Source of the DNA: Holophagales bacterium UBA5704
GTDB lineage: Bacteria > Acidobacteriota > Thermoanaerobaculia > Multivoradales > UBA5704
Direction: 5' to 3'
Length of the DNA: 64,000 bases
Assembly: GCA_002420005.1 (NCBI GenBank)
Contig: DIHE01000038.1
Location: 14,525-78,524 of the forward strand
Shown here: positions 49,938 through 59,195 of the stretch, piece after piece
How positions within the stretch are numbered: the first letter of the stretch is position 1
How the letters are laid out: every line of letters starts with the position of its first letter
Translations under genes and position numbers: made by a program
Notes under the pieces: generated by a model
Database searches by the model: none
What the model saw: the letters and a program-made list of their open reading frames with translations, nothing else
What the model was told of the DNA's origin: nothing

Positions 49938-50888
49938 TCACGCGGTGATGAGCTCGGGCTCCTCGACGCCGGCGGTCTCGAGGAGACGATGGAGAGGTTT
50001 GAGATTGAGTCGCAGAACCTGGGCGACAGGCTCCGGATCCGCGAGTCGAGTCCGAGCCAGAAGGTCCTGCGCCTCCTGAGAAAACTCGATCATCTTGAAA
50101 GTGCAATAGCTGACCGCTCCGCTCTTTAGTAGAATATGATGCGCGGCGTCCAGTGCAGTCGGATCGTCGGAGTGGGCCACGAGGTCGCAGAACCGTTCGC
50201 GCTCAGGATGCTGCGCGGTCATGGCGTACAAGATCGGCAGGTTGTTTCGCGGCCGGCACCAGTCGACCTTCGCAGGGGTCTGCAAGGCATCAGAAAGGTC
50301 GTCGCTCACCTGAATGAAGCGGCCCAGAATGCGACCTACCTTCTCCAGGTGCGCGACGGTCTCGGGCGCCCCCCCTCCAAGCAGTGCTCCGATCTCGAAG
50401 GCTGCACCAAACAACGGAGGTGTCTTGGCCTCGACGATGGTCCAGTATTCGGCCTCATTGTGCGCTTCGCGGGCATCGAGCCCTTGGCCGTAGGCGGTTC
50501 CGAGGGCCATCTCCGCGAGTATATTTTGCGCAGTAGCTGCGATTTTCGGGTTCCGAACAGTATCGCCCAGCAGCCGATGGCCGGCGGCCTGAAACGCCAG
50601 CGCCAGATTGGCGGCTTGGCCGCTGCCGAGGCGGCGGAAATCACCAAAGGGTTCATTATCTAGCATATCGTCAACAAGGTGAATGCTGACAAGCGAGCAG
50701 AGAACGGCTGCTGCTGCGGGGATGGCTTCGAGAGCCGAGCCACCGACAGACCGGCAGGATGCCGCAGGGTAGTCCCAAACGGAGATTCCTTCCCTGTGTC
50801 CCACGCGGTCAAGCAGGCCGAGCATTTCTGGCCAGACTGAGACCACGGGAAGATCGCGAATCGAAGATTTAATTGCTTCAAAATTCAT
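49938..50888 (-). CDS. ComQ-like isoprenyl transferase (copy 2)
   Basis: A 316-residue paralogue of the protein at 48282, clearly alike through the whole length (shared SVW-x-YP-A-x-C-x-x-VGG, HL-x-DDMLD, YW-x-x-VEAK-x-x-PLF, QVSDDL-x-DAL, AMTA-x-H and SGA-x-SYC-x-FKM segments). The Asp-rich motifs are DDMLD (D73, D74, D77) and DDLSD (D196, D197, D200). It has its own GGAGA ribosome-binding site, eight bases before the ATG. It follows the second peptide gene by 99 bp. By analogy it modifies its neighbour peptide, though cross-action on both is possible. Confidence 0.72.
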   Translation of the reverse strand: MNFEAIKSSIRDLPVVSVWPEMLGLLDRVGHREGISVWDYPAASCRSVGGSALEAIPAAAAVLCSLVSIHLVDDMLDNEPFGDFRRLGSGQAANLALAFQAAGHRLLGDTVRNPKIAATAQNILAEMALGTAYGQGLDAREAHNEAEYWTIVEAKTPPLFGAAFEIGALLGGGAPETVAHLEKVGRILGRFIQVSDDLSDALQTPAKVDWCRPRNNLPILYAMTAQHPERERFCDLVAHSDDPTALDAAHHILLKSGAVSYCTFKMIEFSQEAQDLLARTRLADPEPVAQVLRLNLKPLHRLLETAGVEEPELITA

Positions 50889-50928
50889 GGTCGTATCTCC
50901 AGGACCGAGCCTGAACGCCGGGGAAAGG

Positions 50929-50960
50929 CGTCCGCGGGCTTGTTACTGAACCCGCGGACG
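50929..50960 (-). promoter_or_regulatory. Stem-loop in the X2-Q2 junction
   Basis: A perfect 10-bp inverted repeat, cgtccgcggg (50929-50938) and cccgcggacg (50951-50960), with a 12-nt loop. It lies between the stop of the peptide gene and the RBS of the comQ-like gene. It could give more peptide than enzyme by attenuation, or stabilise the peptide mRNA. Confidence 0.55.
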
Positions 50961-50987
50961 AGCCTTACAGTTCCAACCGCTGAATTC

Positions 50988-51173
50988 CTAGAAGGCGCCC
51001 CCTTCGAGAGGAACTTCCGGCGCAGCGCCCTCCCAGATGCCCCAGGTTCCGGCGGGCTCCTCCTGGAACATCTCCTTGGGGCTGTCGAACAGGGTCAGCC
51101 GGCGCAGGGTTCCCAGCAACGTGTTCTCCTCTTCGCTGGACACAAACTTCGAGTAGAAATCATGAATGGACAT
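50988..51173 (-). CDS. ComX-like pheromone/RiPP precursor peptide (copy 2)
   Basis: A 61-residue peptide beginning MSIHDFYSKFVSSEEE and ending with G-T-W-G-I-W-E-G-A-A-P-E and nine more residues (W44, W47). It shares the start and the G-x-W-x-x-W-[D/E]-G motif with copy 1. The first bases of the two genes are nearly identical (ATGTCCATTCATG). The start at 51173 has GGGAG about ten bases upstream; longer frames have weaker sites. The N-terminal half is predicted helical, as expected for a recognition leader. Alternative: leader of another RiPP class (Nif11-like pattern F-x-x-x-x-x-x-x-x-x-L). Confidence 0.65.
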   Translation of the reverse strand: MSIHDFYSKFVSSEEENTLLGTLRRLTLFDSPKEMFQEEPAGTWGIWEGAAPEVPLEGGAF

Positions 51174-51498
51174 GGGCGTAGTTCTCCCGCAGTGCAAGGG
51201 ACGCAGTGATCCCCTGCTGTTCAAGTTAACAGGCACACAAAAACAACAAATAAAGCAAGGAGCGAGCCGAGGGGACAGCTAGGGGTGTGTCTTGAATAGA
51301 CCGGCCATGCGGTGAAGCCCTCCAAATAAAAAATCAAGAAAGTTACCGGCAGGTTGGCCCTGCCAAGGACGTGCGCGCCCGTCCGTTCCTATAGTGTACC
51401 AGAGGTGGTCAAACCGGGACACCTCCGTGAAACCGATTTCGTGGAACGGTTTCCTCGGCCCTCGGAGGCGGTTCCGTGCCGGTGGAGCAGGGGGCGCT
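51174..51498 (-). other. 325-bp intergenic region upstream of the first peptide gene
   Basis: AT-rich compared with the neighbours. After the REC-EAL gene it holds two inverted repeats (gaaaccg 51429-51435 with cggtttc 51447-51453; ggcagg 51348-51353 with cctgcc 51359-51364, the latter followed on the minus strand by a T-rich run), which are plausible terminators of that gene. The promoter of the peptide operon must lie between about 51345 and 51200; a tgtt-N6-aaca dyad occurs at 51219-51232 but no confident -35/-10 pair was found. Confidence 0.4.
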
Positions 51499-52722
51499 TC
51501 AGGAAGCGGAGGGGAGGAGGCTGAGGGTGCTGGTCACCCCGGGGCGGGCCGGGGTCAGCGGCCCTTCTTCGAGGGTCCGGGCGAGCTCTCGGCCGGGCAG
51601 TGGCTTCAGGAAGAAGTAGCCTTGGCCGTAGTCGATTCCAAGGCGCCGGAGGACTTCCGCCTCTTCCGCCGTCTCCACCGCTTCCATGATCGTGGCGGTG
51701 CCGGCGCGGGCCGCCATCTCGGCCGTGCTCTGCACGATGATCTGCTTGAAGGGCTCATGGGCCAGATTGCGGCAGAAGGTTCCGGAGATCTTCAGGTAGT
51801 CGGGGCGCAGGTCCTGAAAGAGGTTCAGGTTGGAGGAGCCCTCGCCGAAATCGTCGAGGGCGATCCGAAAGCCGCGGTCGCGCAGCTTCTGGAGCGTCGC
51901 TGCGAAGGCGCGGGGATTGACGATCGTCTGTTGCTCCGTGAGCTCCAGGACGATGCTCCTCTCTGTGAGGCCCGCCGCGGCGACGGCGTCGCAGAGCCGG
52001 GTTGTGAGCTCCGGATTGGTGAGCGACCGTGGCTGCACGTTGAGGAAGGTGGTCAGCGGATGCCCCAGGACCTGCACCTCGTGCAGGGCGGCGCGGATGC
52101 AGATCATGTCCGCTTCGAACAGAAGCTCCTTGCGCGCGGCGTAGGCCAGGAGGAAGGACGGATTGCCGAGAACCGACCCGGTCGTTCCGCGCGCCAGGCC
52201 CTCGGCGCCGAAGACCTCGAAGGGAGGGCTCACCCCGTCGCGCAGCCGGACGACGGGCTGCAGGACGGACCGGATGGTGCCCGCGTGGAGGAAGTCCTCC
52301 AGCCGCTCCACCTGCTGGACCTCGCCGTCACCGGTGATCTCGGCGCCGTTCAGCTGGGTGGACCGATGCTCGAGCAGGAGGGTCCGCAGCTGGGAAAGCC
52401 CTTCCGGCTTTTCGAGGACCGCGGTGACGCCGAGCACCGAGCAGAGCGACCGCACGCTCTCGTCGACATAGCCGCTCAGCACGTAGACGGTGGTGTCCGG
52501 GAAGTGTGTGGTGACGAAGCGGATGAGCCGCATCCCCTCCAGCCCGCCCAGCTCGGAGACGGAGAGATCCGTCACCACCACGTCGAAGCGGAAGGTGCTG
52601 AGGAGCGCCTCGGCCGCCTCGATCTCCAGGCAGGTCGTCAGGTGCACCCCCGGCATCCGCAACCACACGGCAAGCGTGTCGACCACCATCGACTCGTCGT
52701 CGAGGATCAGGACTCGGAGCAC
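51499..52722 (-). CDS. Response regulator with EAL c-di-GMP phosphodiesterase domain
   Basis: A 407-residue protein: REC domain at residues 1-120 (LILDDE acidic pocket, phospho-acceptor D52 in VVVTDLS) and EAL domain at about 150-395. The signature is E-G-L (E174) instead of E-A-L; the other catalytic elements are present: TFLNVQP, VLELTE, IALDDFGEGSSNL, YLKIS, MEAVET and QGYFFLKPLP. It probably hydrolyses c-di-GMP on phosphorylation. Start is GTG at 52722, where the REC fold begins; no good RBS. It lies directly upstream of the peptide-signalling genes on the same strand and is a candidate output partner. Confidence 0.88.
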   Translation of the reverse strand: MLRVLILDDESMVVDTLAVWLRMPGVHLTTCLEIEAAEALLSTFRFDVVVTDLSVSELGGLEGMRLIRFVTTHFPDTTVYVLSGYVDESVRSLCSVLGVTAVLEKPEGLSQLRTLLLEHRSTQLNGAEITGDGEVQQVERLEDFLHAGTIRSVLQPVVRLRDGVSPPFEVFGAEGLARGTTGSVLGNPSFLLAYAARKELLFEADMICIRAALHEVQVLGHPLTTFLNVQPRSLTNPELTTRLCDAVAAAGLTERSIVLELTEQQTIVNPRAFAATLQKLRDRGFRIALDDFGEGSSNLNLFQDLRPDYLKISGTFCRNLAHEPFKQIIVQSTAEMAARAGTATIMEAVETAEEAEVLRRLGIDYGQGYFFLKPLPGRELARTLEEGPLTPARPGVTSTLSLLPSAS

Positions 52723-52760
52723 CTCTGGAGTATACCCCCAATTCGATTCCGCGTCTCCTG

Positions 52761-53987
52761 TCAAGAGGCTGCGGGTGCCGGGGTGGCCTGCGGGGTGGCG
52801 CGATCGGCCAGCGCTTGCCGGTCGAGGGCAGCCTCCAGATCTCTCCAGAGATCCTTCGGGTCTTCCAGTCCCACCGAGAGCCGCAACAGGCCCGGGGTGA
52901 TGCCACCCGCGGCCCGCCCGTCGGGGCTGACCACGCCGTGGGTCAGGCTGGCCGGGTGCTGGATCAGGGTGTCGGTGGCTCCGAGGCTGACCGCCGGAGT
53001 GATCAGGCGCAGGTCGGCCAGCAAGCCGGCCGCCGCAGCGAAGCCGCCATCGACCTCGAAGCTGACCAGGGCGCCCGGGCCCTGCATCTGGCGGCCCAGG
53101 AGCCCGGACGGGTCTCCCCCGGGGAGGCCGGGATAGCGGACCCGCGCCACGGCCGGGTGCCGCGCGAGCCGCCGGGCCAGCTCGTGGGCGCCGGCTTGGG
53201 CGATCCGAACCCGGGCCGGGAGTGTCGCCAGGCCGCGGTGCAGCAGGTAGGCGGCGAGCGGGTGGAGCAGGGCGCCCGTGGCGACCCGCACCTGGCGTAG
53301 GGCGGAGGCCCACTCCGCGTTGCAGGCGACGACTCCGGCGATCACGTCGCCATGCCCGGCCAGGAACTTGGTCGCGCTGTGCAGCGTCAAGGCGGCGCCG
53401 AGGGAGCAGGGGCGTTGCAGGATCGGGGTCGCGAAGGTGGAATCGACCAGCACCGGCACGTCGCCCGCCTGCCGGACCACGTCCTGGATGTCCACCAGGT
53501 CGAGGGTCGGGTTGGCCGGCGTCTCGATGATCACGAGCACGGTGTCGGGGCGCAGGGCGGCGGCCACACCCCGGGCGGTCGTCCAGGTGGTGGTCAGCCC
53601 CAGGAGCCGGCTCGACAGGAGGTGGTCGCTCGTCCCGTAGATCGGCCGGACGGCGACGACGTGGTGGCCGTCCCGGCGCATCCGCGCGGCGAGCAGGCAG
53701 GCGGTGAGCGCCGCCATGCCGCTCGCGAAGGCCACGGATTCGGCGGTACCCTCCAACTCGGCCACGGCCTCCTCGCAGCGGGCGACGGTGGGGTTGTGCA
53801 GCCGGGCATAGACCGGATTGCCCAGCGGCTTGCCGCCGGAGGCCATGGCCGCGAGGCTCGCCGCCGCCTCCTCCAGGCCGCCGAGCGGATACGTGGTCGA
53901 CAGGTCGATCGGGAGGGCGTGGACGCCGAGCCCGGCCAGGTCACCGCGGCCGGCGTGGACGGCGAGGGTGTCGAGCGATGAGGTCAT
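52761..53987 (-). CDS. Cys/Met metabolism PLP-dependent enzyme (cystathionine gamma-synthase / methionine gamma-lyase family)
   Basis: A 408-residue fold-type I PLP enzyme. LTLHSATKFLAGHGDVIAG contains the Schiff-base Lys; AFASGMAALTACLLA and VIIETPANPTLDLVDI are standard family segments. Whether it is a gamma-synthase or a lyase cannot be settled. It is divergent from the Lrp-type regulator at 54079, which likely controls it. RBS GGAGA precedes the ATG. Confidence 0.9.
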   Translation of the reverse strand: MTSSLDTLAVHAGRGDLAGLGVHALPIDLSTTYPLGGLEEAAASLAAMASGGKPLGNPVYARLHNPTVARCEEAVAELEGTAESVAFASGMAALTACLLAARMRRDGHHVVAVRPIYGTSDHLLSSRLLGLTTTWTTARGVAAALRPDTVLVIIETPANPTLDLVDIQDVVRQAGDVPVLVDSTFATPILQRPCSLGAALTLHSATKFLAGHGDVIAGVVACNAEWASALRQVRVATGALLHPLAAYLLHRGLATLPARVRIAQAGAHELARRLARHPAVARVRYPGLPGGDPSGLLGRQMQGPGALVSFEVDGGFAAAAGLLADLRLITPAVSLGATDTLIQHPASLTHGVVSPDGRAAGGITPGLLRLSVGLEDPKDLWRDLEAALDRQALADRATPQATPAPAAS

Positions 53988-54078
53988 GGGACGAATCTCC
54001 TTTCTGAAGACGACCCCAGAGTAGAATCATCTCGGGAACCTGGCTCATGTGCCGAATTCTTTTCGGAAGGGGTGTCTC

Positions 54079-54555
54079 ATGCGGGAACTCGACCGAATCG
54101 ACGGAGAGATTCTGGCGGCCTTGCAGAAGAACGCGCGGCTGTCGAACAAGGAGCTGGCGGCACGGCTGCACATCGCCCAGTCCACCTGCCTCGAGCGGGT
54201 CCGGCGGATGGTGGAGGAGGGGGTCCTGCGCGGGTTCCACGCGCGGCTCGATCCCGAAGCGGTGGGGATCGGCCTCCAGGCGCTGGTCTCGGTGCGTCTC
54301 ACCCGTCACTCGCGGGAGCTGGTGGAGGCGTTTCGCGCCCATGCCCTGGCGGTGCCCGAGGTGGTGGCCCTCTACCATGTGGGCGGCGCGGACGACTTCC
54401 TTCTTCACGTCGCCGTGCGCGACACGGAGCACCTGCGCGAGCTCGCCCTGACCGCCTTCACCGAGCGGCCCGAGGTCGCACACATGGAGACCGCCCTGGT
54501 CTTCGAGCACGTGGGCAAGGCGGCGCTGCCGATCTACGCGGCGGCCGGGGAGTGA
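54079..54555 (+). CDS. Lrp/AsnC-family transcriptional regulator
   Basis: A 158-residue regulator with N-terminal HTH (RELDRIDGEILAALQKNARL, then NKELAARLHIAQSTCLERVRRM) and C-terminal RAM ligand-binding domain (ALVSVRLTRHSRELVEAFR, ALYHVGGADDFLLHVAVRD). The start at 54079 has GGAAGGGG upstream and fits the family; an upstream in-frame ATG would add ten residues. Lrp-type proteins sense amino acids, and the divergent Cys/Met enzyme is the obvious target. Confidence 0.92.
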   Translation: MRELDRIDGEILAALQKNARLSNKELAARLHIAQSTCLERVRRMVEEGVLRGFHARLDPEAVGIGLQALVSVRLTRHSRELVEAFRAHALAVPEVVALYHVGGADDFLLHVAVRDTEHLRELALTAFTERPEVAHMETALVFEHVGKAALPIYAAAGE

Positions 54556-54556
54556 A

Positions 54557-56758
54557 TCACTCGCGCAGACGCTCGGCCAGGCGGGTGTGGCGCGGCTTGA
54601 CCTTCCGGTTGCCGACCGCGATGCGCAGGGCGCGTTCCTCGCCGACCAGGATGGCCAGACGCTTGGCGCGGGTGATCGCGGTGTAGAGAAGGTTGCGCTG
54701 CAGCATCAGGTAGTGGGTGGTGTGGAGGGGGATCACCACGCAGGGGTACTCGCTCCCCTGGGACTTGTGGATCGAGCAGGCGTAGGAAAGGACCAGCTCG
54801 TCGAGCGCCGTGAAGTCGTAGGCGACGCTGCGGCCGTCGACCAGGACGTGCACGATCTGCTCCTCCTCCTCGATCCGGGTCACCCGGCCGATGTCGCCGT
54901 TGAATACCTCCAGGTCGTAGTTGTTCCGCACTTGCATCACCTTGTCTCCCACCCGCAGGGTCTGTCCGCCCCGGGTCACCGAGGCCCCGGTGGGATTCAG
55001 CAGATCGCGCAGGCGGGCATTCAGGGCTTCGGTGCCGAGCGGGCCGCGGTTGCGTGGGGTGAGGACCTGGATGTGCTCGACCGGATCGAGCTTGAAGCCC
55101 GCGGGGATGCGGCGGGCGACGAGCTGGCAGATGGTCTCCACGACCTCCTCCGGCTCGCGCCGTTCAAAGAAGAAGAAGTCGCCGTCGCTGTCCACCGACT
55201 CCAGAACCGGCATCAGCCCCTCGTTGATCCGGTGGGCGTTGACCACGATCAGGCTGCGCTCGGCCTGGCGGAAGATCTCGGTGAGGCGGACGACCTCGAC
55301 GGCGTCGGAGCGGATCAGGTCGGCGAGGATGCGCCCCGGTCCCACGGAGGGGAGCTGGTCGACGTCTCCCACCAGGATGAGGCGCCCTTCGTCCGGAACG
55401 GCGCGCAGGAGATGGTAGGCGAGCACGGTGTCGAGCATCGACACCTCGTCGACGATCAGCAGGTCGGCGGTGAGGGGGCGCTCGCGGTTGCGGTCGAAGC
55501 CACGGGTCTGGGCGTTGAACTCCAGGAGCCGGTGGAGGGTCGTCGCCTCGCCTCCGGTCGCCTCGGAGAGCCGCTTGGCGGCGCGGCCGGTGGGGGCGGC
55601 GAGGAGCACCTTCTGCCCCTTTTTCTCCAGAATGCGCACGATGCCGCGCACCAGGGTCGTCTTGCCGGTGCCCGGGCCGCCGGTGATCACGAGGACCTTG
55701 CGGGTGAGGCCGGAGCGGATCGCTTGGCGCTGCTCTCCGGCGAGGGAGAGCCGTTCCTGCTTCTCGAACCAGTCGAGCGCGCGGTCGACGTCGATCTCCA
55801 TCGGCAGGGGAGGCTGCACCAGCAGGGCGCGCAGGCGGATCGCGATGCCCGTTTCCGCGGCGTGGAGCGGCTTGAGCGAGATCGCCGCCTCGGCCGCGTC
55901 GCCCGGTGCGGCGGGCAGGGGCTCGACGACCACCTGGCCGGCCTCGCCGAGAGCGGTGAGTGCCTGGTCGACCCGCCAGCCCTCGGCGTCGAGGAGCCGG
56001 GTGGCCGCTTCCAGCAGCTCGGCGCGGGGGAGGTGGACATGGCCGCGGTCGGCGGCTTCACCGAGGAGGTGGAGCGTGCCCGCCTCAATGCGCTGTGGCG
56101 CCGTGGGAGCGATGCCCAGGGAGGTGGCGATGGCGTCCGCCGTCTTGAAGCCGATCCCATGGATGTCGATGGCCAGCCGGAACGGATTCTCCCGCACCAC
56201 CCGCACCGCCTGCGCGCCGTAGGCCTTGTAGACCTTGATGGCGAAGTGGGTGGACACTCCGTGTGACTGGAGGAACACCATGACCTCTTTGATGTCGCGC
56301 TGCTCGACCCAGGCGCGCTGGATGGAGGTGCTGCGCTGCGGGCCGATCCCTTCGACCTCGCGCAGGCGCTCGGGCTGATTCTCGATGACGTCCAGCGTCT
56401 CCAGCCCGAAGGCCTGCACGAGACGGCCGGCGAGCGCCTTGCCGATGCCGCGGATGAGCCCGGACCCGAGGTACTTCTCCATGCCGGCCACGGTCCCCGG
56501 TGCCACCGTCTGGTAGGAGGCGACCTTGAACTGGCGGCCGTACTTGGGGTCCTGCACCCAGGTCCCGGTGAGCCGCAGGGTCTCGCCGGGCTGGGTGCCG
56601 AGAAGGTTGCCCACGGCGGTGACCGGATCGCGCCGGCCGGAGACGACGAGGCGGACGACGCTCCAGGCGTTCTCCTCGTTGGCGAAGACGACTTTGTCGA
56701 GCACTCCCTGGAGGGTGCTTTCGTCGCGCGCCGGGCGGGAGTCGAAGGGGAGGGTCAT
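54557..56758 (-). CDS. recD2: RecD2-type ATP-dependent DNA helicase
   Basis: A 733-residue superfamily 1B helicase. Order: N-terminal OB-like domain, helix-hairpin-helix region (GLIRGIGKALAGRLV, VEGIGPQRSTSI), Walker A (VITGGPGTGKTTL), Walker B (LIVDEVSMLD), GDVDQLPSVGPG and C-terminal YACSIHKSQGSEYP and YTAITRAK motifs. The length and HhH region distinguish RecD2 from RecD of RecBCD. Start at 56758 follows family length; longer frames upstream are antisense to the regulator gene. Converges with the Lrp gene within one base. Confidence 0.94.
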   Translation of the reverse strand: MTLPFDSRPARDESTLQGVLDKVVFANEENAWSVVRLVVSGRRDPVTAVGNLLGTQPGETLRLTGTWVQDPKYGRQFKVASYQTVAPGTVAGMEKYLGSGLIRGIGKALAGRLVQAFGLETLDVIENQPERLREVEGIGPQRSTSIQRAWVEQRDIKEVMVFLQSHGVSTHFAIKVYKAYGAQAVRVVRENPFRLAIDIHGIGFKTADAIATSLGIAPTAPQRIEAGTLHLLGEAADRGHVHLPRAELLEAATRLLDAEGWRVDQALTALGEAGQVVVEPLPAAPGDAAEAAISLKPLHAAETGIAIRLRALLVQPPLPMEIDVDRALDWFEKQERLSLAGEQRQAIRSGLTRKVLVITGGPGTGKTTLVRGIVRILEKKGQKVLLAAPTGRAAKRLSEATGGEATTLHRLLEFNAQTRGFDRNRERPLTADLLIVDEVSMLDTVLAYHLLRAVPDEGRLILVGDVDQLPSVGPGRILADLIRSDAVEVVRLTEIFRQAERSLIVVNAHRINEGLMPVLESVDSDGDFFFFERREPEEVVETICQLVARRIPAGFKLDPVEHIQVLTPRNRGPLGTEALNARLRDLLNPTGASVTRGGQTLRVGDKVMQVRNNYDLEVFNGDIGRVTRIEEEEQIVHVLVDGRSVAYDFTALDELVLSYACSIHKSQGSEYPCVVIPLHTTHYLMLQRNLLYTAITRAKRLAILVGEERALRIAVGNRKVKPRHTRLAERLRE

Positions 56759-56837
56759 ATCGCGTCGGCGGGTCAGTTTACGACAGGAGACGCTTGCCAT
56801 TCCGTTTTTCGGCTCGGATGTGCCAGAATGACTCTGC

Positions 56838-58232
<1,395 letters not shown>

Positions 58233-58242
58233 GAGGGGTCGG

Positions 58243-58458
58243 ATGGAGTTACCCGCGGAAGTTTTGATCCACAACGAGCTGCTCAACGTCAAGGGCGGCA
58301 AGGGCACCCTGCTGCAAGTGAGCTCTGAGGGGTATTACGAGGTGAATCTCACCTTCGGGGAGCGGGTTCACCGCACCCTCTTCCCGATTCAAGGAACCGT
58401 CCTCATCTGTCGCCAGCCTGAGGACATTACGCGGCAAGACCTGGAGATCGAGCGCTGA
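58243..58458 (+). CDS. Small conserved-looking protein of unknown function
   Basis: A 71-residue protein starting MELPAEVLIHNELLNVKGGK, with a beta-rich middle (GYYEVNLTFGERVHRTLFPIQGTVLIC). RBS GGAGG is a few bases upstream. It lies 10 bp after the NtrC gene and overlaps the pdxJ start (TGATG), so translation is coupled to pdxJ. No family recognised; it may be an RNA- or ligand-binding OB-like or PilZ-like small domain, but no motif proves it. Confidence 0.75.
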   Translation: MELPAEVLIHNELLNVKGGKGTLLQVSSEGYYEVNLTFGERVHRTLFPIQGTVLICRQPEDITRQDLEIER

Positions 58459-59195
58459 TGGCCAAACTTTCGGTCAACGTCGACCACGTCGCGACGCTGC
58501 GCCAGGCGCGGCACACCCCTTTCCCTGATCCCGTGGAGGCCGCGTGGATGGCCGAGGAGGCCGGCGCGTCCGGGATCACGGTCCACCTGCGGATGGACCG
58601 CCGCCACATCCAGGATGCGGATGTCGAACGCCTGCGTGAGAGTGTGCGCGGCAAGCTCAACCTGGAGATGTCCATTTCGGCGGAGATGTTGAAAGCCGCC
58701 GTGCGGCTGCGGCCCCACCAGGTCACCTTGGTGCCGGAGCGGCCCGAGGAAGTCACCACCGAGGGCGGGCTCAACCTGATCTTCTATGGACGGCGGATCG
58801 CCGAAGTGGCCGAGCAGCTTGCGGCGGCCGGTATCGCGGTGTCGCTGTTCATCGATCCGGACCCCCGCCAGCTGCAGGCCCTCTCCAGCCTTCCGGGCGG
58901 CGGCGCCCGCTGGATCGAGGGGTTCGAGATCAACACCGACGCGTTCACCCGTGCAACGGACCCGGCGCAGGTCAAGGACGAGCTGGCGAAGATCCAGGAG
59001 GTGGCCGGCATCGGCAAGGACAAGGGGTTGAAGGTCTACGCCGGGCACGGCCTGCGGACCTCCAACGTCGGGCCGGTCGCCGCCATCCCGAACATTGAGG
59101 AGCTGAACATCGGCCACGCCATCGTGGCGCGTTCCGTGATGGTCGGCATCGAAGGCGCGGTCAAGGAGATGCTGGCGGCGATGAACGGAGGCTAG
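58458..59195 (+). CDS. pdxJ: Pyridoxine 5'-phosphate synthase
   Basis: A 245-residue TIM-barrel enzyme joining 1-deoxyxylulose 5-phosphate and aminoacetone phosphate in vitamin B6 synthesis. Motifs: SVNVDHVATLRQARHT, GASGITVHLRMDRRHIQD, LNLEMSISAEM, ALVPERPEE-like VTLVPERPEEVTTEGG, and GHGLRTSNVGPVAAIPNIEELNIGHAIVARS. The stop codon overlaps that of the convergent glmM by two bases. Confidence 0.96.
   Translation: MAKLSVNVDHVATLRQARHTPFPDPVEAAWMAEEAGASGITVHLRMDRRHIQDADVERLRESVRGKLNLEMSISAEMLKAAVRLRPHQVTLVPERPEEVTTEGGLNLIFYGRRIAEVAEQLAAAGIAVSLFIDPDPRQLQALSSLPGGGARWIEGFEINTDAFTRATDPAQVKDELAKIQEVAGIGKDKGLKVYAGHGLRTSNVGPVAAIPNIEELNIGHAIVARSVMVGIEGAVKEMLAAMNGG

Noticed and set aside
48282..50888. 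The Q proteins as ordinary octaprenyl/geranylgeranyl diphosphate synthases
   Set aside because: Not excluded, but two paralogues each next to a small Trp peptide and one ATGA-coupled to a ComP-like kinase make a peptide prenyltransferase the better reading.
51340..51420. Promoter TTGACC ... TATAGG upstream of the peptide operon
   Set aside because: Spacing is only 13 bp, too short for sigma-70; no better pair was found.
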